From Leptospiraceae bacterium (lineage in GTDB: Bacteria > Spirochaetota > Leptospiria > Leptospirales > Leptospiraceae): a stretch of 36,659 bases of DNA. Below the pieces are notes generated by a model, which was given only the letters and a program-made list of their open reading frames with translations, was not told the DNA's origin and ran no database searches. The first letter of the stretch is position 1, and each line of letters begins with the position of its first letter. Positions 1-7,797 of the stretch are shown one piece after another. The position numbers and the translations under genes were made by a program. Location: positions 1 to 36,659 of the forward strand of contig CANGZW010000026.1 in the NCBI GenBank assembly GCA_947458405.1, written 5' to 3'.

Positions 1-1
1 A

Positions 2-1264
2 GTAGATAGTAAAGTTTTGACTTATACTGAGATTATGGTGGGGATTCTCATAGGCTCAGCTATTGGAACCTTTGCATCAATTCGTGTCCCAATGACATCG
101 ATGCCGGAAATGGTCGCCATTTTCAATGGGGTAGGGGGTCTGGCATCTCTCTTTGTTGCAGTATCCGATTTTTATTATCGATTTTTTGAAAGCCATTACA
201 CTCTTAAAGAGGAAGGGCTCGCTATTATACTGACAAGTGTGGTGGTGAGTATTCTCATAGGAGCCATCACTTTTACAGGTTCCTATATAGCATACGCGAA
301 ATTAAGCGGAACAATTGATGGAAGGGCAATCATGTACAAGGGCCAGCACTTTGTGAATTTGCTACTACTATTCGTTGCAATATTTAGCGGATTCATGGTA
401 GTCGTTGCCCCAATGGAGCATACAGTATTCCTATACATTCTTATTGGTGTTTCACTGCTTTTGGGAGTATTAACCGTAATACCAATTGGTGGGGCAGATA
501 TGCCTGTTGTGATCTCCCTGCTCAATTCCTATTCGGGAATGGCGGGTTGTGCTACGGGTTTTGTTTTGAATAACCCGGTTCTCGTGATTTCGGGAGCATT
601 GGTAGGTTCTTCGGGAATCATTTTAACTAGAATCATGTGTGTTGCCATGAATCGCTCCTTGGTAAGTGTATTACTTGGAGGATTTGGACAGGTAGCGGGA
701 ACCGATGATGGCTCTTCTGCACCAAAAATGAGCATTCGAGAAATTGGAGTGGAAGAAACAGCTATGCTCTTTGACTCTGCTTCGAGTGTGATCATCATTC
801 CTGGATATGGGATGGCTGTAGCACAAGCACAACACGTAGTACGGGAGTTGATGAATAAACTCGAAGCCAAAGGTGTTTTGGTGAGATTTGCCATTCACCC
901 CGTCGCTGGTAGAATGCCGGGACACATGAACGTTCTTTTAGCGGAAGCGGAAGTTCCGTATGACAAATTGATTGAAATGGATGAAATCAATTCTGAGTTT
1001 CCCAACACGGATATTGTTCTCATCATTGGTGCCAATGACATAGTCAATCCAGCGGCACGTAACAATCCGAATAGCCCAATCTATGGAATGCCTATCTTAA
1101 ATGCTGACAAAGCCAAAACTGTCATCATCAGCAAACGAAGTATGGCGGCTGGGTATGCAGGTATTGAAAACGAACTCTTTGGCTATGAAAATGCGTTTAT
1201 GCTTTTTGGAGATGCTAAAAGTTCGATTGGAAAAGTGAACTCTGAAATAGAGAGCCTCGGTTAA
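2..1264 (+). CDS. pntB: NAD(P) transhydrogenase subunit beta, 5'-truncated
   Basis: This is the membrane and NADP(H)-binding subunit of proton-translocating transhydrogenase, which moves hydride between NADH and NADP+ using the proton gradient. The reading frame is open through the left window edge (codons for V-D-S-K-V-L precede the first TTG at 17), so the true start lies outside; about 40-50 N-terminal residues are missing relative to the usual ~460. The visible part has several hydrophobic helices (dII), then the soluble dIII domain with the NADP signature GYGMAVAQAQ, then HPVAGRMPGHMNVLLAEA, GANDIVNPAA and a C-terminal KRSMAAGYAGIENELF-DAK segment, all family-typical. The alpha subunit would be expected upstream. 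The G+C content looks higher than in most of the window, as expected for a conserved gene. Confidence 0.97.
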   Translation, partial: VDSKVLTYTEIMVGILIGSAIGTFASIRVPMTSMPEMVAIFNGVGGLASLFVAVSDFYYRFFESHYTLKEEGLAIILTSVVVSILIGAITFTGSYIAYAKLSGTIDGRAIMYKGQHFVNLLLLFVAIFSGFMVVVAPMEHTVFLYILIGVSLLLGVLTVIPIGGADMPVVISLLNSYSGMAGCATGFVLNNPVLVISGALVGSSGIILTRIMCVAMNRSLVSVLLGGFGQVAGTDDGSSAPKMSIREIGVEETAMLFDSASSVIIIPGYGMAVAQAQHVVRELMNKLEAKGVLVRFAIHPVAGRMPGHMNVLLAEAEVPYDKLIEMDEINSEFPNTDIVLIIGANDIVNPAARNNPNSPIYGMPILNADKAKTVIISKRSMAAGYAGIENELFGYENAFMLFGDAKSSIGKVNSEIESLG

Positions 1265-1286
1265 GAAATAAATAACTAAAATTGAG

Positions 1287-1330
1287 AACTATCTTTATTT
1301 ACCAATAGGTTAAAAAAGATAGTTTTATAG
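1287..1330 (+). terminator. Probable terminator after pntB
   Basis: A 10-bp perfect inverted repeat (AACTATCTTT at 1287-1296 and AAAGATAGTT at 1315-1324) with an 18-nt loop is followed by a short T-rich tail. It starts 22 nt after the pntB stop. The long loop makes it a weak structure. Confidence 0.5.
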
Positions 1331-1450
1331 TTCTACAAAAAATCTAGTATTACAATTCCTATCTTTTTCTACCGGCATGGGGAAAAAGGCCTAGGATTTT
1401 TGGCTAAAAAATTCCATAAACAGACTTTTTACAGAAACACCCTATAAAAT

Positions 1451-2269
1451 CTACTTCTCTTTGAGTTTCAATTTTATAGATTGAATATCATCCTTTTCTC
1501 CTATATTTAGAAGAGTTTGTATATAATTTGCAAAGACATCATTTGATAGTTCAGTCTTTTTTATTTGCTCAAGAATTGCCTTACTTGCTTTTTTGGATCT
1601 TCGTCTATAAAAGCAGGCTAACTGGGAAGGGCTATAGTTGCTTGGTTGGATTGATAAAAGTAAATCTTCATACTCAGAAAAATTTTTATCACAAGCAAAA
1701 TTGACAGTGGTTACGTGAACATCATTGTCCTTTTCATATGAAAACTCGGTGAGAAGTCGGGTCAAAGTTTCCTTTTCTTTGGGAAATTTAGCTTTGGAGT
1801 AAGAATTGTTTAGGTATTGAATAATTTCATTTTTATCTTTCTTGGTAATGAAATTATTCATTTGGTCTTCGGATATTTCCTCCGGAGGTTTTCGTCCCAC
1901 AGAAGGTGATACGTCAAAGGCACTACGTATGAGCCAATCAATAGTAAACACCACAGGAGATGCAACAGCTCTAATAGGAAGGCTCCCCATTTCGGTCATG
2001 TAGCCATTGAATCGTATATCCCAGAGGAAATCTTTTGTATCAACATAAGCGGATACAGTTTGTATTGCAGGATGGATGATGAAAATATCGAGTATGCCCC
2101 CCGCAATTCCTATAGGGATATATATGGGAGCGAGTAAAATTTTCTGGGGTTGTTTTTCAGGAACTAAATTATCTTCTACGGCCACTATGAGTGGTGTATT
2201 TCTTTTATTAAATCCCGCACAATTGTTAAGGAAAAAAATAAAAATTAGCATGCTACATAGTGTTTTCAA
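1451..2269 (-). CDS. Putative lipoprotein, paralogue of the upstream gene
   Basis: A 272-residue protein of unknown function. It starts with TTG at 2269; a later ATG at 2254 would remove the Lys from the signal peptide. The N-terminus (MKTLCSMLIFIFFLNNC) is a short lipoprotein signal with spirochaetal lipobox LNNC, so it is probably anchored in a membrane. The first ~120 mature residues align by eye with the neighbouring 130-residue lipoprotein: an N-terminal arginine, API-IPIG, D-I-IIHP, and a terminal R-S-x-FDV motif. The C-terminal ~140 residues are hydrophilic and absent from the paralogue. The P-x-IP-G...D pattern loosely recalls small YceK/YidQ-type lipoproteins, but that is only a resemblance. 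It lies 2 nt after the paralogue's stop codon, so the two are probably co-translated. Confidence 0.8.
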   Translation of the reverse strand: MKTLCSMLIFIFFLNNCAGFNKRNTPLIVAVEDNLVPEKQPQKILLAPIYIPIGIAGGILDIFIIHPAIQTVSAYVDTKDFLWDIRFNGYMTEMGSLPIRAVASPVVFTIDWLIRSAFDVSPSVGRKPPEEISEDQMNNFITKKDKNEIIQYLNNSYSKAKFPKEKETLTRLLTEFSYEKDNDVHVTTVNFACDKNFSEYEDLLLSIQPSNYSPSQLACFYRRRSKKASKAILEQIKKTELSNDVFANYIQTLLNIGEKDDIQSIKLKLKEK

Positions 2270-2271
2270 GA

Positions 2272-2664
2272 TTAGCGCCTAACATCAAATAAAGATCGAA
2301 AAAGAGCGTCTAATAGTATAAATGGTGGAGTAAATACTAATTTGGGTATAAATAAGAATACCTGAACTACAGGACCTCCGCTTGGATTTACCCATATGTA
2401 TTCATAAGCATCCTCACTAGCAGGATAAAGACTTGATAGTGGATGAATGATTACAATATCTGAAGTTAGGGTTACAAGTCCCACGGGTATGGCGATAGGT
2501 GCTACTATTACCCTCTTTACAGTGGATTCGGGCTTAATATTTATAACCTCATCTAAGTAAGTTGTAACGGGTCTATTCCTTGCATTGGTAAAGGCACATT
2601 GGGAAAATATAAATAGGATAACTAGTAAAAGTATTTTTGAACTTAAATGCCAAAAATTTTTCAT
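2272..2664 (-). CDS. Small putative lipoprotein, first gene of a paralogous pair
   Basis: A 130-residue exported protein of unknown function. Residues ~8-22 form the hydrophobic signal core, ending at FSQC, a loose spirochaetal lipobox. The mature part carries the motifs shared with the downstream gene: R-x-P, API-IPVG, D-IVIIHP, an aromatic segment near YIWVNPSGG, and C-terminal LFRSLFDVRR. A GAGG sits only one base before the ATG, an unusually short spacing, so the exact start is somewhat uncertain. It ends 2 nt before the TTG start of the longer paralogue. Confidence 0.8.
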   Translation of the reverse strand: MKNFWHLSSKILLLVILFIFSQCAFTNARNRPVTTYLDEVINIKPESTVKRVIVAPIAIPVGLVTLTSDIVIIHPLSSLYPASEDAYEYIWVNPSGGPVVQVFLFIPKLVFTPPFILLDALFRSLFDVRR

Positions 2665-2733
2665 ACCTCAAAGTAAGGTATAAAAGAGAGTAAGTCAAGA
2701 ATTTTATAGGAGAGTGGGTTAGGTAAATTTAGA

Positions 2734-3465
2734 TTATTTCTTCACTGCCAAAAAGTTAATCAATGAACAATTTGTGTCGAGTTTCCATTTTTTGTAATCG
2801 GAGCCGATTCGTAAAATTTCAAAACCCTGACCTTCGGCAATACAGATAATTTCCTCGTTTGAATAGTATCTTTGTATGTGGAGTTCCTGGAAATATTCAG
2901 TACCATTCAATGAGTGCACCTGGAAGGTCAAAGTTGAGATAATTTCTTTTTTGGATTCGTTGTATATATTTTCCCAAATAATGGAGGTGTCGCCGTAGGT
3001 TTCCCTTATGGTTTGGTTGTGAAAATTTTTCTTTAAATTGTATTCGCTCGAAATATCGAAAAAATAATAACCATCATCTTCAAGAGCTGAGCGTACAGAG
3101 GAAAAGTGGGACTCTAGATCATAAACATTAATTATGTAATTTAAAGTATCATGGGTACAAACGATTAAGTCATAATTTCTATTTAATTGGATTTTACACA
3201 TATCTCCCAGGATAAATTCACAATTTGGATTTCTAAATTTGGCAATCTCTAGCATTTTACTGGAACGGTCAAAACCTGTTTTGTGGGTTAATTGGGGAAA
3301 TTCCCTAATGAGAGAGCCGGTTCCGCATCCTATATCTAAGAGGGTGGTGGGATAGTGAGGTTCAATTGAGGCTAAGATAAAGTTAGTCCAGGCACGAAAA
3401 TCGATGTGTTCCATGATTGGATCGTAGATTCCAGGAAAGAGAGTGTAGGGATCTAAATTTTTCAT
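2734..3465 (-). CDS. Class I SAM-dependent methyltransferase
   Basis: A 243-residue soluble methyltransferase of unknown substrate. Motif I is LLDIGCGTGSL (about residues 41-51). It is followed by the acidic post-motif (GFDRSSKMLEIA), a GDM acidic loop (motif III region) and DLIVCTHDTLNYI (motif IV region). The Rossmann core matches the Methyltransf_25/11 group common among small-molecule methylases. The C-terminal half has the beta-strand-rich insert often seen in these enzymes. No substrate clue comes from the neighbours: it is divergent from the coiled-coil gene across 100 bp and 69 bp upstream of the lipoprotein pair. Confidence 0.88.
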   Translation of the reverse strand: MKNLDPYTLFPGIYDPIMEHIDFRAWTNFILASIEPHYPTTLLDIGCGTGSLIREFPQLTHKTGFDRSSKMLEIAKFRNPNCEFILGDMCKIQLNRNYDLIVCTHDTLNYIINVYDLESHFSSVRSALEDDGYYFFDISSEYNLKKNFHNQTIRETYGDTSIIWENIYNESKKEIISTLTFQVHSLNGTEYFQELHIQRYYSNEEIICIAEGQGFEILRIGSDYKKWKLDTNCSLINFLAVKK

Positions 3466-3565
3466 GCTCCTAACTATAAAAAATACTTGTAATTTTTTTC
3501 CTATTCATAAATATCTAGTTATCGGGCAATAATGAGACATAATAAAGTAATGGTCGCTTAAAAAT

Positions 3566-6500
3566 ATGGGTATTGAACTTTTTCTTCCTTTTCTAGCCAG
3601 TTTATCTGTCATATGGTTTCTACGTAAAGTAGATGGCAGTGGATTTCGTGTGGGTCAACTCAAAAAATATTCACAAAAATTACAGGATGACCTTGATTTA
3701 GCGGCAATGACCGGGGTTCAGGCTGTAAAAGATGCAACCATTGACCTCGAGTTGACGAACAAACAAGCCAAAAAGCTGGTCACTGATCTGCAGGCACAGG
3801 CAACAGAGACCACTCTTCTCTTGGAAAACCTAAAGGCACATAAGGACTATTTGGATAATGTATTATCTGAATTGAAAGATGTTGTAAAAGTTTCCTCTGA
3901 GATACGGGAAGAATCCCGTTATGTTCAAGAAGGAATGGATATAATACGTTCCCATCGAGAAGAGTTAAAGAAAATGGACTCGGAAAATAATCAAATTAGA
4001 GACCAAGTCAAAGAATTAATTCATGGATTTAATGAAAAGATCAATACACGTACTACAGATATTCTAGAATCCCTTGCATCTAAGATTGTTGAGTTGGAGA
4101 ACTTGCTTGAAGTTAAGTCAGACAAAGTAGATGAGACCCTCAAAGATTTAGCAGATAATTATAAACATAGACTTTCCGAAGAAGTGGAATCCATAATTAC
4201 AGAGACAGTGGAAAGAGTTGAACTTGCGAATAATCGAATTGAGGACTTTACAAATTTTGTTAGAGATGGAGAAAAAAGTTTAGAAGTTAGATTAACGAGA
4301 TACAAAGATACCACAGATTCGATCTCAGATAGAATAGAAAGATTAGATGCAAGATTAGAAGAAAAAGCAGAAACTGTTGGAGAATCCGTCCAAGCAAGAC
4401 TTGTATCCTTTGAAAAGAAATTCCAGGAAAAATTTGAGTCTATATTTGACCAATTATCTCAAAACAAAGAAGCTTTCTTAAGTGGAGTGAAAATGGAAAT
4501 TGATCTCATGCGAACTGATGTAGAGAGCATGAGCCTGGAAATTATGACAAGAAGGGATGAAATTCTTACTGAAGCTCGAAGACAATCCGAGTTGGTACTG
4601 AGTAGTATCAATAATTTTCATGAGAAATTTATCGATGCGGAAAACAGAATCATCAAAACCGCTGAAATGAAGAGGGGTGACTTACAAAAAGAAATCAGTC
4701 GTTTTGAGAATGAATTCAAAAATACCTCCAATACTTTTTATTCCGAGGCTGACTCAATTAAAGAATCAATTATGAAAAATTTACACAATTTTGAATCAGA
4801 TTTGAGTAAGTCTTTAAATTATACAGAAAGTATCACAAGAGAAAAATTCAATTCCTTAAGAGAAGAGTTAGAAGAATCTATGCTAAGTCTTCACGGCAGA
4901 AAAAAAAGTGAGTTCTTAGATGAACTCGCCTCTATTGATCTAAAAATAAAAGAGTTAACTCGAGACACAACAGATAAAATTAAGAATGTTGATGACCATT
5001 TCTATGACTTAAAAAATGCTCTGATGGAATCCTCCAAAGATATAATTCACCAGGTCGAAAAGGAAGTGGATAGACTTTCTAGCGAACTTGATGGAGAGAA
5101 GAATAGAGTTGATCAAAAAATAGAATTCTTGGCAGAAGGTTGGAATTCAGAACTAGAAAGAATTAAAAATAGAACAAACAAAGATGTAGATTCTCTTACT
5201 TCAAGACTAAAAGACATTCACGTAGAAGGAAAAGATCTTGCTGATGAGATACGTTCAGAGTACAACAGCGGTAAAAATCAATTGGATCTCATGCTCAAGA
5301 AAGCGGATGATAATCTTAGAAACGAGATTGATTCATTGACAGATGAAGTACAAAATAAACTTAAAAAATCACAGGATGAAGCAGAAATAATTCTTGCCCG
5401 TCTGCAAAAAGCAGGGATAAACCTATACGAAAAGCAAGAATCCCTTCTGGGCGATTATGGTGAAAGGTTGTATCGTGATCTACAAGCTAAACTCGAAAAA
5501 ACACGTTATGAATCCGAAGAACTTTTGGATGACATTCAAAAAGCAGGTAATAATCTTCTGGAAAAACAAGAAGAGAAAATCGATAAATTAAAAAGTACAA
5601 TTGATGAAAGAATTTCCAGACAATTGACTGTATTACTCGACAAAGGACAACTTCAGTTAGACCAATTAGAAGAGAGAATAGCTACCTATGTTTCCGAAGT
5701 TAAAAATAATTTGGAATCAAATCTAAAAAATTCAAAGGATGATAGCGAAAGACAAATTGCTAATTTCAATTCTCAAATGCAAAGATCATTTAGAGATATG
5801 GAGAAGGTAAACAAAGAGTTTATTGATAGCAATAGAGAAGAATTCCAAAAATCTAGAGAAGAATTATCTAAAATTCACATTACAATTGAAAGCGAAATGG
5901 ATAAAGTCACGAGACTCAAGGGAACTTTACTAGAAGATTTCTCAAGAGAAGAAAGTAAGTTGAAGTATGTGATGGAAAAAATAACTGAAAAAATGAGAGA
6001 AATTGAATCATTCTCGGATACAATTCGTAATACAGATAAGGTTATGAGAGAATCCGAGGGAACTGTTCAAACTCTAAATGTATTAATGGATAAGCTTAGG
6101 GAAGAAGGTCATAATCTCCAAGAATATTCTAGAGGCTTAGACCAATTAAAATTAGCTAAAAAAGATATGGATACAGAGATTAGACTTCTTGAAACTCAAA
6201 AAATACGAATTGAGCAAATAGAAAATGAGCTAAACCGTGCTACAAATGTATGTGATCTTATTAACAAAAGAACAGAAGAATTGCATGATAAAATTAGCAC
6301 AATTACTTCCATAGATAACAAGCTCGTAGATATGACAAGGATGCAGGATGAGTTGGAATCAAAAATTAGTGAAGTCAAGGCGGCTTCTTCTAAGATTTAT
6401 GAAATCTCCCAATCACTCCAGAGCACGAATCGTATGGGAGATCAAATTTCAGAAAGACTTCTATCGCTAGAACGTGAACTTGAAAGAGTTGAATCAAAAG

Positions 6501-7012
6501 AAGTAGAGATATCAGATCATATATTCACTATAGCTGAAAAGGCAAATGAAATTGAATCAAGAAGTATGGACTTAAAATCTGTTGAGGCAAAGTTTGATAA
6601 GGTTGAACATTTAATGATGGACTTGTCTACGAAGCACAAACAGGTAGCAACCATGCAAAAGAGAATAGAAACTCTAAAAGCAGACTCAGAAGAAATGCGA
6701 GATGGTTTAGAAGGATTATTGGTCGAAGCAGATGATAAATTTCATAAATTAAGTGATTTTCTTAACAATATAGAAGGTTTTATTGAAACAAGGGGAACTG
6801 GAACTTCACCAACTCCTCAACGTCCTACAGTAATACAACCACCTCCAAAAGCCACAACTCCCCGAGAGCGGGAAGCTATGATTGAAATGAGTAAAAAAAA
6901 GAAAGCAACTGTATTAAATCTTTATGAAAATTATTCATGGTCAACGGATACAATTGCAGAAAAATTAAATATGGAAAAATCAATGGTGGAAGCAATTATA
7001 CATGGGAGATAA
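3566..7012 (+). CDS. SpiroCoCo-type giant coiled-coil protein with N-terminal membrane anchor and C-terminal HTH-like motif
   Basis: A 1148-residue protein. Residues ~3-20 form a hydrophobic membrane anchor followed by basic residues. Residues ~35-1070 are almost continuous charged heptad-type coiled coil, rich in E, K, D, S, L and I and nearly free of Pro and Cys. A Pro/Thr-rich linker (~1080-1103) leads to a compact basic C-terminal segment that reads as a helix-turn-helix: KKKATVLNLYENY then IAEKLNMEKSMVEAIIHGR. Filament-forming coiled-coil proteins are characteristic of spirochaetes, and NCBI uses the name SpiroCoCo for such proteins. The published spirochaetal protein Scc forms filaments and binds nucleic acid, but homology to it is not established here. 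An internal near-repeat (KAGxNLxEKQE) recurs at ~613 and ~656. The start lacks an obvious ribosome binding site. It probably acts as a cytoskeletal or nucleoid-linked scaffold at the inner membrane (inference). Confidence 0.85.
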   Translation: MGIELFLPFLASLSVIWFLRKVDGSGFRVGQLKKYSQKLQDDLDLAAMTGVQAVKDATIDLELTNKQAKKLVTDLQAQATETTLLLENLKAHKDYLDNVLSELKDVVKVSSEIREESRYVQEGMDIIRSHREELKKMDSENNQIRDQVKELIHGFNEKINTRTTDILESLASKIVELENLLEVKSDKVDETLKDLADNYKHRLSEEVESIITETVERVELANNRIEDFTNFVRDGEKSLEVRLTRYKDTTDSISDRIERLDARLEEKAETVGESVQARLVSFEKKFQEKFESIFDQLSQNKEAFLSGVKMEIDLMRTDVESMSLEIMTRRDEILTEARRQSELVLSSINNFHEKFIDAENRIIKTAEMKRGDLQKEISRFENEFKNTSNTFYSEADSIKESIMKNLHNFESDLSKSLNYTESITREKFNSLREELEESMLSLHGRKKSEFLDELASIDLKIKELTRDTTDKIKNVDDHFYDLKNALMESSKDIIHQVEKEVDRLSSELDGEKNRVDQKIEFLAEGWNSELERIKNRTNKDVDSLTSRLKDIHVEGKDLADEIRSEYNSGKNQLDLMLKKADDNLRNEIDSLTDEVQNKLKKSQDEAEIILARLQKAGINLYEKQESLLGDYGERLYRDLQAKLEKTRYESEELLDDIQKAGNNLLEKQEEKIDKLKSTIDERISRQLTVLLDKGQLQLDQLEERIATYVSEVKNNLESNLKNSKDDSERQIANFNSQMQRSFRDMEKVNKEFIDSNREEFQKSREELSKIHITIESEMDKVTRLKGTLLEDFSREESKLKYVMEKITEKMREIESFSDTIRNTDKVMRESEGTVQTLNVLMDKLREEGHNLQEYSRGLDQLKLAKKDMDTEIRLLETQKIRIEQIENELNRATNVCDLINKRTEELHDKISTITSIDNKLVDMTRMQDELESKISEVKAASSKIYEISQSLQSTNRMGDQISERLLSLERELERVESKEVEISDHIFTIAEKANEIESRSMDLKSVEAKFDKVEHLMMDLSTKHKQVATMQKRIETLKADSEEMRDGLEGLLVEADDKFHKLSDFLNNIEGFIETRGTGTSPTPQRPTVIQPPPKATTPREREAMIEMSKKKKATVLNLYENYSWSTDTIAEKLNMEKSMVEAIIHGR

Positions 7013-7041
7013 AATGTAAATATTGCTCTAAGTTAATAAAA

Positions 7042-7797
7042 CTACTTCTTTTCATTGAGATTCCAATTGTAATCTGTATATTTTATTTTGGCATCTTCTG
7101 GAATTTCAATTTTCATCCCTGATTTAATAAAAGAAATAAGGGATGAATTTTTAGTAAAATCCCCCGAAAACCAATCAAATATTTTAGATATAAATAGAGT
7201 ATTGATAGAACTGTCGTACTTATTTTTACTTTTATCGGCTAAAAAGATTTCCATGGAAGATTGTAATTGAGAATTTAAGGTTTTTGGAATATAAGCAGTT
7301 GAAGCAAGAGGGGGACATCCTATACTTGCACAGACAATTGCAAAGTGAATTTTTGGTTCTTCAAAATCTACTCTCAATTTTGAGTGTTCTATCCAGTCTA
7401 AGTTTCTTTTTTCACCTAATAGTGAAAAAAAATCAGTTTTCCATGCCGCTCCCGGTAAAAATCCAATTTTTCGAATACTAGTCAGGGGGTAGTTATCCAA
7501 AATAAGTTTAATTGTAAAAGCGTTATACGCATTTATTAAAAAGGATAGTTTTTCCTCTTTCGAGAAGGATGAATACTCTTTTAAGGAGACCAAACTTAAA
7601 TCATTTAAATATAAATTTAACTTTTCTTCTTCTGTTTTTATTCCTTTATAATCAACCATTCCATTCTTAACATACTTTTTTAAAAGAATATCAAAGTTAG
7701 AATGATTATGATCAAATGAAAATACAGGAAAGATTAATCCCGATAAAGTAAGTGATACGATTAAGTTTAATAAAATAAATTTACTTTTTAGTCTCAT
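7042..7797 (-). CDS. Exported DUF547 protein
   Basis: A 251-residue secreted or periplasmic protein of the DUF547 family. The chosen start is the ATG at 7797, not the ATG at 7812. GGAGAAG lies 7 nt upstream of 7797 and inside the longer version, the start overlaps the previous gene's stop as TAATG, and the shorter form begins with a normal signal peptide (MRLKSKFILLNLIVSLTLSG). Family hallmarks are INAYNAFTIKLIL, the HFAIVCASIGCPPL block, SKIFDWFSGDF and the terminal Y-x-W-NLN. The HFAIVCASIGCPPL block contains a CX4C pair (Cys156 and Cys161). The biochemical role of DUF547 is not established. It is translationally coupled to the VTT-flavoprotein upstream, which suggests a shared redox or envelope function (inference). 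Confidence 0.9.
   Translation of the reverse strand: MRLKSKFILLNLIVSLTLSGLIFPVFSFDHNHSNFDILLKKYVKNGMVDYKGIKTEEEKLNLYLNDLSLVSLKEYSSFSKEEKLSFLINAYNAFTIKLILDNYPLTSIRKIGFLPGAAWKTDFFSLLGEKRNLDWIEHSKLRVDFEEPKIHFAIVCASIGCPPLASTAYIPKTLNSQLQSSMEIFLADKSKNKYDSSINTLFISKIFDWFSGDFTKNSSLISFIKSGMKIEIPEDAKIKYTDYNWNLNEKK

Noticed and set aside
283-925. Minus-strand ORFs of 80-121 codons inside pntB
   Set aside because: They lie fully antisense to an unambiguous conserved gene and have no recognisable domain, signal or ribosome site.
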